Of a stretch of DNA of 64,000 bases, positions 11,062-21,511 are shown piece after piece. Within the stretch, counting starts at the first letter, position 1. Each line of letters begins with the position of its first letter. The notes under the pieces were generated by a model. The model was not told the origin of the DNA. It saw only the letters and a program-made list of their open reading frames with translations, and made no database searches. The DNA comes from Schistocerca nitens (lineage: Eukaryota > Arthropoda > Insecta > Orthoptera > Acrididae): positions 718,659,202 through 718,723,201 of the forward strand of contig NC_064617.1 in assembly GCF_023898315.1 (NCBI RefSeq), in the 5' to 3' direction. Both the position numbers and the translations under genes were made by a program.

Positions 11062-11155
11062 TGTATATAAATACCCGAGTTATGAGAGGTGGGGCTCATA
11101 GTGCTCGGAGCCATTTTTTTGTATATAAATACTCGAGTTATGAGAGGTGGGGCTC
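11038..11155 (+). repeat. 59-bp tandem duplication spanning a SINE tail and its target duplication
   Basis: Unit CATAGTGCTCGGAGCC...GGGGCT occurs at 11038-11096 and 11097-11155 with two small differences (one T fewer in the T tract, C to T in CCCGAG). The event postdates insertion of the SINE at 10868-11061. Confidence 0.9.
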
Positions 11156-11324
11156 ACTGTTGTTCAGAATTCCGCGACTAGATCTGTGTCACATTGTGAA
11201 ATAAAATATCATAAAAACTTTCTCGGGGTATTCTGAGCTTGTTTCATATTTCAAATTGTGTAAACATAAAATATGAATTCAGCTCTTGGTAAGATCTCTA
11301 GGATAACGAGCACATCTCAGTCTA

Positions 11325-11329
11325 TCAAA

Positions 11330-11360
<31 letters not shown>

Positions 11361-11495
11361 TTGTGTTGTGTGTGTGTCTTTTACTGACGAAGGGTATGAC
11401 CGAAAGCTGTATGTGAGTCGGCAACTTGTCGTGTCTTCTTTACGGCAAGTAGCAATCTGTCTTTTCCTACATCGTTATTATTATTCACCACTGAA
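11325..11495 (+). repeat. TG tract followed by a dispersed-repeat 3' segment with a hammerhead-like core
   Basis: TG-rich tract at 11333-11378, then CTGACGAAGGGTATGACCG AAAG, then a segment ending near TTTTCCTACATCGTTATT. The order matches a common orthopteran dispersed-repeat end, from recall. CTGACGA and GAAAG resemble a hammerhead core, but stems I and III are not convincing. Confidence 0.4.
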
Positions 11496-12234
11496 TTATA
11501 CCACCGGCATAGACTGTTTTATTTCATCGAGCACGTTACGTTGCAAAGTGAATGGCTTATCCAAAAGCAAATAGAAAGGTAACACATTCCTATGTCATCA
11601 TGTCATAAGAGTTAAAGATTTCACTGCTTTTAGTCATAAATGTCACTTGTGTGGGGACGTAGAACCACTGGCACTATCCCTCAATAATACTGCTGCCCTA
11701 CCGCAGCAGGAAAAACTGTATCTTTGCCAGATCAGTTCTCTGTAGTACGCGCCCTATGCCACATGCATTGCATATACGCTGCTGGAATAAACGTATTCGT
11801 AGTGAGTGACGGGAGTGCGAGTGATTATGTATCGTCGTAATTAGTACGCCCGCAGCCCACTACGTGCACTTCATTAAAGTTAGTCGATCCACTTTCTGTT
11901 CGAAAATTTTCAGTTATTACAAGCTGGCATTATTGTTGCTAGTTAGCCAAGTTTCGAATGATGTAAACCTGTTTCCAGATGTCAGTGACAATCACTTCAA
12001 ACATCTGAATAAAACTAAATGGGCCTAGCACACTCAACTAAACACAAATAAAGCCAGAAACGCCGGCTCTCTACCGGGAGCAGATTACGTAGTCGTGAGA
12101 CGTTTGCCTCATATTCGGGAAGATTAGGATTTATATTAAGGTCTGACTATCCAGATTTATGTTTATTCTGATTCCTCTTCTTCATTCGAAATGAATGCTT
12201 AAACAAATCCACGTCCAGATTGTATGTCTGTATG
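11496..12234. other. Unassigned sequence
   Basis: No identifiable gene or repeat. It ends in a short TATGTATG-like tract that leads into the repeat at 12235. Confidence 0.45.
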
Positions 12235-12620
12235 TATGTTAACCGGGGACCTAGAAACGACGGAGAGGCTCCGTCCCTGCCGCAGCCGCAGTGGTCCACA
12301 ACCCCACGACGACTACCGCAGTCCACTTCACCCCTCCGTCCCACATCGAACCCAGGGTTATTGAGCGGTTCGGCCCCCGGTGGACCCCCCAGGGAACGTC
12401 TCACACCAGACGAGTGTAACCCCTATGTTTGCGTGGTAGAGTAACAGTGGTGTACGTGGAGAACTTGTTTGCCCAGCAATCGCCGACATAGTGTAGCTGA
12501 GGCGGAATAAGGGGAACCAGCCTGCATTCGCCGAGGCAGATGGAAAACCGCCTAAAAACCATCCACACACTGGCCGGCTCACCAGACTCCGACACAAGTC
12601 CGCCGGGCGGATACGCCCTG
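12235..12620 (-). repeat. GC-rich interspersed repeat, family E (long copy)
   Basis: GC-rich block with GAAACGACGGAGAGGCTCC, CCCCGGTGGACCCCCCAGGG, AAACCGCCTAAAAACCATCC and AGTCCGCCGGGCGGA. I recognise this as a repeat seen many times in locust-type genomes, not as a gene, although both strands are open over short distances. Its TTTTTAGGCGGTTTTCC and GGCGGA blocks link it to 6400-6690 and 37161-37430. Confidence 0.6.
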
Positions 12621-13125
12621 GTTACTCACCCATACCTACACGCAAAAAACTTGAGTTTCGTCCCCAATGACCTTGAAGTGATGTGAAACTCCTATCTTCC
12701 TCATCGTTTCTTTTTTTCACCTACTTTCCTCAGGGCTGTCTTAGCTCTTTATCAGATCCGAAACGTGTATACTGTAAAGGAAATAACACGCAGTATTACA
12801 TACTAAGCACAGCTACGGGGCATATGCGTTAACTGAGCGACAGCAATCACGTTGAGTCAGGTCATGTGATTATCGATGCCATTAACAAGTGCAATTCAGC
12901 ACTGGATTAGTTAACTAATATTAAACCTTTTACAGACATCTGACTGAAAGTGAGATGAAGCATAAAATTGTTGTAATAGCGACGTAATTTATTATTGTTG
13001 CATCGCCAAGTATGCGATATCAGCAAATCAGCCTCAAATGAAACATTCATCAACCTCCATGGCCTTCATAAAAATACAACTATCATAGAAAAAAAAATAC
13101 AGGTTTACGAATTTTTCCGTAATCA

Positions 13126-13318
13126 GATGGCCAAGCGGTTCTAGGCGCTTCAGTCCGGAACCGAGCGACTGTTACGGTCGCAGGTTCGAATCCTGTCTCA
13201 GGCATGGATGTGTGTGATGTCCTTAGGTTAGTTAGGTTTAAGTAGTTCTAAGTTCTAGGGGACTTATGACCTCAGCTGCTGACTCCCATAGTGCTCATAG
13301 CCATTTGAACCATTTTTT
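13126..13318 (+). mobile_element. SINE family A, 5' end slightly truncated
   Basis: Starts directly at GATGGCCAAGCGG, lacking the GCCGGCCG leader, and ends in CCATTTGAACCATTTTTT. Target duplication GTAATCA (13119-13125 and 13319-13325). Confidence 0.88.
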
Positions 13319-13325
13319 GTAATCA

Positions 13326-15227
13326 CATGTTTTCTATGCTTCAGACGAGTATGTTGTGACGATTCGCCTTTCCAATGATATTATGACTCAAACTCATCTT
13401 CTGCGCAAATTAATCCTCTATTTGCAGTTGTAAATAATCGTGTGAATTCAGCGCCTGCAGTATTCGTATCCATGATGGGGTCACACGAAAATGTTTCGTA
13501 AAATGCGTCATACTGTAGGCTGTGGTATTTGCAGTACTGCTCACCATTACGTAATTTTGTGGCTCTCTGAAATTTCTCAAAATATACTGCACAATGTCAT
13601 AAGACGTATTTTTCCACAGCATATAAGCCGCCAGTCACACACAAATTTTCCGTAATCAGTGCTGGACCCAGCGTTACGACATATCAATAGTGTGGTTACA
13701 GCTGACTCCATTTTAGAGAATACAAAAAGCGCATACGGATTCTAAGTACATCATGATCTAATACTAATGCAGCTTATTGGTACCACGTCACTATTTAGGA
13801 GACTGATGTCTGCCCTTTTATTGCCTCTTGTAGCTGTCGCGCAGTCGTATGTTCTTTATTGGAGGTAGGCTTGCTCATGAATAACTGTGCTCAAACACCC
13901 TGTGTATTATGTTTTTTGGTCCAACTCACGCAGCCTCGTAGCAACGGACGTAACGCGGGGGTAAGCAGAAACGCGTCGGCGGAAGGTGCGAAGGTCGGTC
14001 CACAGCGGCGCAACGGTGCGTGGTCGACGATACGTGAGCGCACCAAGGACGGCCGTGGGTGGCCGCAGCTCGCCACGCGCCAAAGGCCCAGGGACCAAGA
14101 TCCCATGGCACTGATGTCTGCCGTGCCATACAGCTGTGCTGTGTACCTGCCAGCTTGCACTCACCGCAGAACATTATTCACCACGTTTGAATTCCTTGCG
14201 GCATTCTAGGCGAACACTCAGTCACGTGTATTTCGCATTTTCCTTTTAAAATCGATTCACACTGATCGTCAACGGAACGGAACACAGGGCAACCTCACCG
14301 TCAAATGTAGTTGCGTTCACACTAGACGAAACGGCAACACTACGTAGCTTCGTTGAGCCCAGCAGCGAAAGATGAAAGCTTATGAGACAACATCGGTGAT
14401 ACAAAAAGTCGGAATCGCGTATCTGAATCAAGGAAACAGCAATGATGCAACATATTAATGGCCAAAGCAAAATTCGCAACAGGTGTTACTGAAAAATGTT
14501 GTATAGCAGCTTTGCTAGAGAAAATATACACAAACAAACATAAAAAAATATTTAGAAGGTAATACATAGTGCCTTTATACTTTACTCGTTATGTTTTCTT
14601 TTCTAAGTACCAAATAACTTTAAAAATAACTCAGTTTTCTCCTTCTAAGGAGCTGACCTTTTCACGGTTTAAAAAACAGTTTTTAATAAAAATTGTTTCA
14701 TCAGTTTATGCTCTTATTATATATAGTGAGCGTTTTCCTTTGTCCAGATATCGTAAAATCTAAATCATCATAGATAAAATATCGAAGTTCCCATCGAAGT
14801 GTCAAAGAAAGAAAGCAAACAATGAAATGTTTAAGAAGACGCAGACCCTCTTCTATAACGCGAGTGAGGGGGACGAGACTAGGTTAACTTCCTGTTAGCA
14901 GACGATACGACTGCCCCCCCCCCCCTCATATCCCCCACAAACGTCCAACGTCAAAATCTTTTACCCCAGGATTTTTGACGTTGACGTCCCGCACCGTTCC
15001 GTTGACGGTCTGTTCGAAAGCCGCCATCTGAATTGTACTGTGGAATGTTTCGGCGTTCCGTTCCTTGATGACCATAATGAGCCGGCTCTTACTGTCCAGC
15101 GATGATAACAACGTCCGAGTAGGAGATAGCCAGTGTGAATTGCAGGCATAAACTGAAGTGTTTGTTTAAAGTATGGTCATAAACTCTTATGTTGGCCGAT
15201 CGATTTGGCACAACAGTAAACGTACTG
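13326..15227. other. Unassigned sequence with a GC-rich patch at 13930-14150
   Basis: No gene identified. About 13930-14150 is clearly GC- and CpG-rich relative to its surroundings and is open on both strands, as expected of base composition alone. The reverse strand of 14926-15111 encodes a 61-residue frame with no family I can name. A C-run lies at about 14911-14926. Confidence 0.4.
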
Positions 15228-15421
15228 GTTCAAATGGCTCTGAGCACTATGGGACTTAACATCTGAGGTCATCAGTCCCCTAGAACTTAGAACTACTTAA
15301 ACCCAACTAACCTAAGGACATCACACACATCCATGCCTGAGACGGGATTCGAACCTGCGACCGTAGCAGTCGCGCCGTTACGGACTGAAGCGCCTAGAAC
15401 CGCTCGGCCACCGCGGCCGGC
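15228..15421 (-). mobile_element. SINE family A
   Basis: Complete reverse copy from GGTTCAAATGGCTCTGAGC to CGCGGCCGGC. I see no obvious target duplication at its edges. Confidence 0.88.
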
Positions 15422-16900
15422 ATTTATTTGTTACTTGGCAACTTTGAACGTTTGTGAGTTGATACGCGTAACATAATTCCATGAGGGATCTTACATAGTA
15501 ATTTTTCCAAGAAAGACGACGGCGTTTTCACAAAATGGTGTTAGGCAAGATTGTAGCGAAAATATTGGCAACTCTGATCCTACAGTTTCCACCATATACT
15601 TTGTGAAAGCGCCGTAAGAATAGAATAAAAAGGATTAGAAGTTCACAGTCATTCTTCTAGTCCTCCAATCGTAAATAGAATAGGAAAGGAAAAAAAGAAA
15701 AAATAGTGACAAGAAGTATATGCTGTCACGCCTTCTTCAGTGGCTTGTAGAGCCTTTATGTAGCTGCAGACACGCAACGCGGCCAGAAATACGGCTTATG
15801 ACAAAAGAATAAATAAATCACTGGATATCCCTCACGGATTAAAAAAGTTGAGTGCCGAATCGGGAATCGAATCAGTATCATATCTTTGCGGGAAAGGGTT
15901 TCACCAACGAAAAGTGGATATTCATTCTGCAAACTACGTTGTTCTTAAGCCAAAGTGCGTCTCTGCGGAGTTATTGAAGTCTGAGTCGAACAGCGAAATG
16001 TATTTAGACGTTCAGAGGGCGGAAATCAATGATCTGCTCTTGAAAACTCTTTCTGCATAAGAAACATATAATTACTTCATACTTCATGATGAACACTAAC
16101 AACAATCGCTCTACAAGACTAAAAACTTCGATAAGCTTCCAAACAATCATCGTAGAAATTGAGGAACATTGCTTGCTCCTGCCAAGAACTTAGGCGAAAC
16201 TCGATCACTGAGGTCTGCCCAGGGTGTGTGACACGGAGAACTTCGAGGGGGCGGCCACGAATCACATACAATAACTGTAAACAAGCACCCATCGCATTGC
16301 AAAGTTTCATAGAGTAGTACATAGTACACTCTAAAAAAATATATCAAAAACATTCCTAGTACTCACTATTGGTACGTACGTTACCTATATGCTTCTGTGT
16401 ACACTGAGTTTCTTATTTCGTAGAGAGGCGATTGATTTTGTCTGTCACGAAAGTTTCGACTCTCATATAACGTGTTTCGTTTTGCCCAAAGAAAAATTAA
16501 ATCGAAAGGAATCTTAAAGTTTAGTTAAAAGCATGTAATTTAAAACAGTTCTGACTATGAATCATCAAATTGCCTGGAACTCAGATTTTTCGGAAGATTT
16601 TGACTCAGTTTCACCAAAATCTGCACTAACAACCGTTGACATACAAGGCACTGACACAGTTTATTTTAGTAGACTGCAAAATATACCTGGTGCCTCTCAT
16701 AAGATCCGAGAGCCTATTTTCTATGGTCCTTGAGTAAGTATTTGCAATTTCGTTTTGGTAATCTGAAGATTCAGCCTAAACAAATAATGTTCACCAAATA
16801 TTTCACAGGCACCAGGCACCGATGACACGCAATTCTGAGGGCGGTACGGTACACATAGTTTTTCCTAAAGTTTTTCTATCAGTTATTCTGAACTGATGGT
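15422..16900. other. Unassigned sequence
   Basis: Contains one 70-codon open frame (15848-16060, +) starting MSAESGIESVSYLCGKGF with no recognised domain and no flanking gene signals. I do not call it a gene. Confidence 0.45.
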
Positions 16901-17130
16901 TACCCAACGCCGCTTGTACAAAATTCTATCCAATAGGCTTCTGTCTCGTAGAATTCAGAGTGCACTTCTGGACGGCGACTTGTAATCGAAAACTAGTTTT
17001 ACATCCGACGTACTCCACGGCAGTTCGATACAGGTGGTGGTATTCACAGTAGGCATAAATGACTTAATCGATAATGGGAGCTTCTGTCTGCTTCGCATTG
17101 CTGATGAGTTCATTAGAGACAGAACACAAA
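16900..17130 (+). pseudogene. LINE reverse-transcriptase fragment
   Basis: Translation around 16960-17110 reads SDVLHGSSIQVVVFTVGINDL then LRIADEF. This matches the order of the non-LTR RT blocks usually seen as SGVPQGSVLGPLLF.VYINDL and LFADD. Heavily degraded and short. Confidence 0.4.
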
Positions 17131-17187
17131 CTCGAATCGGGGAAATCGTCCGCAGCTTTTCCGAAGAAACCATTGTGGCTTTCGCTT

Positions 17188-17290
17188 GAAGTGATTTAGG
17201 GAAACCACGGAAAACTTAAATCTGGATGGCCCGACAAGGCCCTGGACTCCGTTCCTGAATTCGCCACCTCGCTCAGCGAAGCGATACAAT
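17188..17290 (-). mobile_element. SINE family D fragment
   Basis: Contains GTGATTTAGGGAAACCACGG followed by AAACTTAAATCTGGATGGCC, the reverse complement of the family D body seen at 34605-34855 and 48652-48903. Diverged. Confidence 0.55.
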
Positions 17291-18049
17291 ATAAGAGATA
17301 CCATGCGAATCAAATAGTGAGAAAATACAATGGCAGACAATGATTGACTGAAATACTTCTATTCCAGGTAGGATAGGAACCTTGTCCTCAGGTTAGAGGA
17401 TGGGCACCAGTTACAGTCGAGTATAGTTATCGTTTATAGCGATGTGAACATGTTAAATAATAAATTATTTTCACGAAGTACCACAAACGTTCATGGATAT
17501 ATGAAACAAAAAAAATACACCATGATCGATTAATGCGATGATATCCTCAATTTCATTTTTTGATCACTAATAATACAGGCAAGCATAAAGTGTGTTAACT
17601 CTAACAATAAATTGGCCGATCTTCCCTGTAGTCCTAAATTCGTAGAAGTCGTAAGGCTTATTGTAGTTATCTGTTTTTCACTGCAGCCAACGTTACCTGG
17701 CTGACAGTACTGTGTGTGTACCGACACGGAAATGACCTGGACAGTCCCAACTCTGCTTAACCTAAAAAAAAAAATGCGTAGTAAGCAAGTACGATAATTG
17801 TTCGATAATACAAACAAAGAGAGGCAGCTCGTATGTGAAGCACTTATCATTGGTTCTAAGTGTGGTAAACCATTAAACCAGGGTGGCTATTCATTTTTTG
17901 TGCTTTAAAAATAATTTACAGGTATTGTAAATGTAGTCAACTGAATTGTTCAAGAAGTGTCATAAAACTAAATTTTTGCCGAGCAGCAGTTGCGTAGGTG
18001 GAGTACCATATTATCCATTACTGAATTCAGAATAACCGGGGTACTGTTC
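17291..18049. other. Unassigned sequence
   Basis: AT-rich; no motif recognised. Confidence 0.45.
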
Positions 18050-18175
18050 CCCATTTGGCTATTCAGGTTTAGATTTTGCATGGTTTCTCCAAACAGCTTA
18101 AGACAAATGCCGAGATGTTTTCCTTGAAAATGGCACAAACTGTTTCCGTCCCCATTCCCTCTAAGAGCTTTTTTT
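18050..18175 (+). mobile_element. SINE family D fragment, strongly diverged
   Basis: Order of blocks TTCAGGTTTAGATTTTGCATGG, AAGACAAATGCCGAGATG, CCTTGAAAATGGCAC and CCGTCCCCATTCCCT parallels the family D body (34605-34855). Confidence 0.45.
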
Positions 18176-18429
18176 TATTTTAATGGCTTGGACTGCAAAA
18201 CTTAATCTTCCTTTGAAGACACAAGCCTCAAGGTTCGAGTCTGAAAAATGTTTAATGTATGTAACAGATAATTTAGTAGCCTACTAACGCTATTATTGTT
18301 GTAGTTGCCTATTTGAAAGAAAATCAGTCTCCCACTTATCCATGAACATTTCTGCTTACTAGCAGAAGAGAGAACTACTCGCAAAACATGTTGTGTATTG
18401 GTACAGACATGCCGATGATATTCTTTGTA

Positions 18430-19851
18430 CACTCCTGGAAATTGAAATAAGAACACCGTGAATTCATTGTCCCAGGAAGGGGAAACTTTATTGACACATT
18501 CCTGGGGTCAGATACATCACATGATCACACTGACAGAACCACAGGCACATAGACACAGGCAACAGAGCATACACAATGTCGGCACTAGTACAGTGTATAT
18601 CCACCTTTCGCAGCAATGCAGGCTGCTATTCTCCCATGGAGACGATCGTAGAGATGCTGGATGTAGTCCTGTGGAACGGCTTGCCATGCCATTTCCACCT
18701 GGCGCCTCAGTTGGACCAGCGTTCGTGCTGGACGTGCAGACCGCGTGAGACGACGCTTCATCCAGTCCCAAACATGCTCAATGGGGGACAGATCCGGAGA
18801 TCTTGCTGGCCAGGGTAGTTGACTTACACCTTCTAGAGCACGTTGGGTGGCACGGGATACATGCGGACGTGCATTGTCCTGTTGGAACAGCAAGTTCCCT
18901 TGCCGGTCTAGGAATGGTAGAACGATGGGTTCGATGACGGTTTGGATGTACCGTGCACTATTCAGTGTCCCCTCGACGATCACCAGTGGTGTACGGCCAG
19001 TGTAGGAGATCGCTCCCCACACCATGATGCCGGGTGTTGGCCCTGTGTGCCTCGGTCGTATGCAGTCCTGATTGTGGCGCTCACCTGCACGGCGCCAAAC
19101 ACGCATACGACCATCATTGGCACCAAGGCAGAAGCGACTCTCATCGCTGAAGACGACACGTCTCCATTCGTCCCTCCATTCACGCCTGTCGCGACACCAC
19201 TGGAGGCGGGCTGCACGATGTTGGGGCGTGAGCGGAAGACGGCCTAACGGTGTGCGGGACCGTAGCCCAGCTTCATGGAGACGGTTGCGAATGGTCCTCG
19301 CCGATACCCCAGGAGCTACAGTGTCCCTAATTTGCTGGGAAGTGGCGGTGCGGTCCCCTACGGCACTGCGTAGGATCCTACGGTCTTGGCGTGCATCCGT
19401 GCGTCGCTGCGGTCCGGTCCCAGGTCGACGGGCACGTGCACCTTGCGCCGACCACTGGCGACAACATCGATGTACTGTGGAGACCTCACGCCCCACGTGT
19501 TGAGCAATTCGGCGGTACGTCCACCCGGCCTCCCGCATGCCCACTATACGCCCTCGCTCAAAGTCCGTCAACTGCACATACGGTTCACGTCCACGCTGTC
19601 GCGGCATGCTACCAGTGTTAAAGACTGCGATGGAGCTCCGTATGCCACGGCAAACTGGCTGACACTGACGGCGGCGGTGCACAAATGCTGCGCAGCTAGC
19701 GCCATTCGACGGCCAACACCGCGGTTCCTGGTGTGTCCGCTGTGCCGTGCGTGTGATCATTGCTTGTACAGCCCTCTCGCAGTGTCCGGAGCAAGTATGG
19801 TGGGTCTGACACACCGGTGTCAATGTGTTCTTTTTTCCATTTCCAGGAGTG
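18430..19851 (-). mobile_element. Tc1-type DNA transposon, full length
   Basis: About 1.42 kb, bounded by inverted repeats starting CACTCCTGGAAATTGAAATA on the left and, on the complement of the right end, CACTCCTGGAAATGGAAAAA, each with AGAACAC after it. TA duplication at 18428-18429 and 19852-19853. It carries one uninterrupted transposase gene on minus, and the inserted PLE reading frame is continuous across it. The imperfect inner part of the TIRs is the only visible decay. Confidence 0.92.
18585..19607 (-). CDS. Tc1-family transposase, uninterrupted, 340 aa
   Basis: Cut-and-paste transposase predicted to bind the element's TIRs and act in the nucleus. The start chosen is MPRQRGREP at 19607. 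The frame is open upstream to 19823, but that part reads as non-coding, and 340 residues is the normal Tc1 length. A helix-turn-helix is at residues 13-50 (LTDFERGRIVGMREAGWTYR then IAQHVGREVSTVHR), a linker near 60-70 stands in for the usual GRPR motif, and a second DNA-binding part runs to about 125. The catalytic triad is D155 (VVFSDESRF), D244 (QQDNARPH) and E277 (SPDLSPIEHVWD). The D244-E277 gap is 32 residues, not the usual 34. No stop or frameshift is present, so it could be functional, although transcription is unknown. Confidence 0.9.
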   Translation of the reverse strand: MPRQRGREPYVQLTDFERGRIVGMREAGWTYRRIAQHVGREVSTVHRCCRQWSAQGARARRPGTGPQRRTDARQDRRILRSAVGDRTATSQQIRDTVAPGVSARTIRNRLHEAGLRSRTPLGRLPLTPQHRAARLQWCRDRREWRDEWRRVVFSDESRFCLGANDGRMRVWRRAGERHNQDCIRPRHTGPTPGIMVWGAISYTGRTPLVIVEGTLNSARYIQTVIEPIVLPFLDRQGNLLFQQDNARPHVSRATQRALEGVSQLPWPARSPDLSPIEHVWDWMKRRLTRSARPARTLVQLRRQVEMAWQAVPQDYIQHLYDRLHGRIAACIAAKGGYTLY

Positions 19852-20885
19852 TATGTGGAAAAGTTCCAACAGACAACTCCATAAATTCGTGGAAAATATG
19901 AACCAGTGGCACACTAACATAAAGGTAAGCATGTAGTTGCGGGGAGGGGGGGGGGGGGGTGGCAGCATAAATTTCCTGGACATTAGCTTGAAATAGAAGA
20001 CAGTAACCATAAATTTAAAATTTACCGAAAAGATTCCGTCACTGATACGTTCATCCTGGCTTCCTCCCAGTATCCTACAACCCACTAACATGCAGTATTC
20101 CATCATATGATCCACCGTCTCCTTTCTGTCCCTATGTCCCAAGAAGAGTTTGACCAGGAACTTAACACAATAAAAACAATAGCCACAAATAATGAATTTG
20201 ACCCCAACGCCACTGATAAAATTTTAGGTAAAAAGATGAAGAAGCAAGCCAGGTCCCTACTGCCCCATTGAAAAACACAGACAAACTGGAAAAGAAGTGG
20301 TGCAGATTATCTTTTATAGGGAAAACATCAAATAGCGTAAGTAACATCTTGAAGGCAAAGGGTTTCTATGTGTTTCTCTATGTCCCCCATACAATACGTA
20401 GTTTCTTGCTCCATGCAAAAGACAAACAACCGCATGCCGCGAGTGTCAGTCTTGCTACATTGGACAGACGGGGAGGTCGATCTGTACCAGACTTAAAGAA
20501 CACCACAGAAGCTGGAGATTGAAGAATCCTGATTCAGCCTTTGCAGAACATTGCCTGAACAATAAAGACAGATGCGTATATCCCTACACCAATTATTGAA
20601 CGAGCAAACCCAATTCAATTATTCACCTCTTTTAGATGAGACCACAATCCCAGGATAGAAACAAAACTTTGGGCCCAGTCCATCGTAGTTAAAAAGTTCT
20701 TGGCTGATGCATGACTTTAGTCCAGTCATTGTAGTGTAACTGCTGAATGCGTAATAATGTATGTAATTTGACAAAAAAATGGTCTTTGACGTAATTGTAC
20801 ATTAAGCTATGGATGGAAGTTGAGATGATTAGCATTGCCTTGTCATCATGTTTATCTGTGCATTATCATCTTTGGGAACCACTAG

Positions 20886-20928
20886 TGTACTTGAAAATGG
20901 GCTTATAACCCGAAACCTAGGACGTACA
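20886..20928 (+). ncRNA. Hammerhead-like motif at the 3' end of PLE B
   Basis: Stem I strands TGTAC (20886-20890) and GTACA (20924-20928) pair perfectly. Between them are TTGAAAA (20891-20897) in the place of CTGANGA, stem II GGG (20899-20901) with CCC (20909-20911), GAAA (20912-20915), a palindromic CCTAGG stem III (20916-20921), and A-C at the cleavage position (20922-20923). Two core positions (first C to T, and the G of NGA to A) are altered, so it is probably inactive. Confidence 0.5.
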
Positions 20929-20966
20929 ATAATAAAATCGTGAAACAAGGCCAAAAACAGTGTTTG

Positions 20967-21100
20967 TTAAGTCAACTTAAAGAAACTTACGCTAAGGACA
21001 ACACACACACTCATGCCCGATGGAGGATTCAAACCTCCGGCGAGAGGGGCCTCGCAATCCGTGACATGGCGCCTCAAACCACGTGGCCACTCCGCGCGGC
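20967..21100 (-). mobile_element. tRNA-derived SINE, family C, 3' truncated
   Basis: Read on minus: CCGCGCGGAGTGGCCACGTGG head, B-box region GGAGGTTTGAATCC, then GGGCATGAGTGTGTGTGTTG and AGTTTCTTTAAGTTGAC. The usual 3' half is missing. Distinct from families A and B. Confidence 0.75.
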
Positions 21101-21117
21101 AACAGACATATAACGCC

Positions 21118-21511
21118 TGTCCTGATAAGGTTGTTAGAGGAAACAGAGAAGAGCCAAAGAAGAACAGCACGTTTCGTTACAGGTCCATTTACTAAGCACG
21201 GAAGCATCACGGAGATGATAAACAACCTCCAGTGGCAGACGCTGAAAGAGAGGGCGTTGTGCATCACGGTGAGGTTTAGTGTTAAAGTTCCGAGTTCGTA
21301 CGTTCTTAGAAGAGTCAATAAATATATTGCAAAAAGACCATGAAGAGGGATTCGAGACTACACGGAGGCTAACCGAAAATTGTTCTTCCCGCGAACCATT
21401 CGCGATTGGAACAGTAAAGGGGGAAAGTGACAATGGTGGGCAAAGTAACGTCCGTCACACACCACACGGTGCAGAGTATAGATGTAGATGTAGATATATC
21501 CTTACGCAAAG
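21118..21511 (+). mobile_element. LINE 3' end, 5' truncated, with TAGATG-type tail
   Basis: Translated pieces QRRTARFVTGPF, ITEMINNLQWQTLKERA and NRKLFFPRTIRDWNS are the C-terminal blocks of a Jockey/CR1-like non-LTR ORF2. The segment ends CACACGGTGCAGAGTATAGA followed by TGTAGATGTAGAT. The same tail occurs at 46622-46650 and, reversed, at 36630. Confidence 0.7.

Larger units (their letters stand above)
18200..20945 (+). mobile_element. Penelope-like retroelement (PLE B), degenerate, split by a Tc1 transposon
   Basis: An RT catalytic block YRHADDILC ends at 18429 and continues in frame at 19854 (MWKSSNRQLHKFVENMN) once the Tc1 element and one TA are removed. Then follow INFLDISLEIE and a FKIYRKDSVTDTFI block (about 19966-20050), an EEFDQELNTIKTIATNNEF block (about 20135-20200), and a GIY-YIG-like block CQSCYIGQTGRSI...RLKEHHRSW...FAEHC (about 20430-20560). 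That is the RT to GIY-YIG order of PLEs. Stops, frameshifts and a G-run at about 19938-19959 show it is dead. A hammerhead-like motif lies near its 3' end. The 5' limit is uncertain. Confidence 0.75.

Noticed and set aside
12147-12444. Proline/glycine-rich proteins on both strands
   Set aside because: Open frames arise from GC-rich composition of a dispersed repeat; codons show no protein-like bias and the block recurs elsewhere.
13859-14209. 116-residue protein on + and three overlapping frames on -
   Set aside because: All frames are open because of GC content; no domain, splice or start context supports a gene.
19607-19823. Transposase start at 19823 (412 residues)
   Set aside because: The extra 72 residues lack transposase features; the MPRQ start gives the family's usual 340 residues.
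18942-19901. Long open frames on + opposite the Tc1 transposase
   Set aside because: They are antisense shadows of the GC-rich transposase gene.
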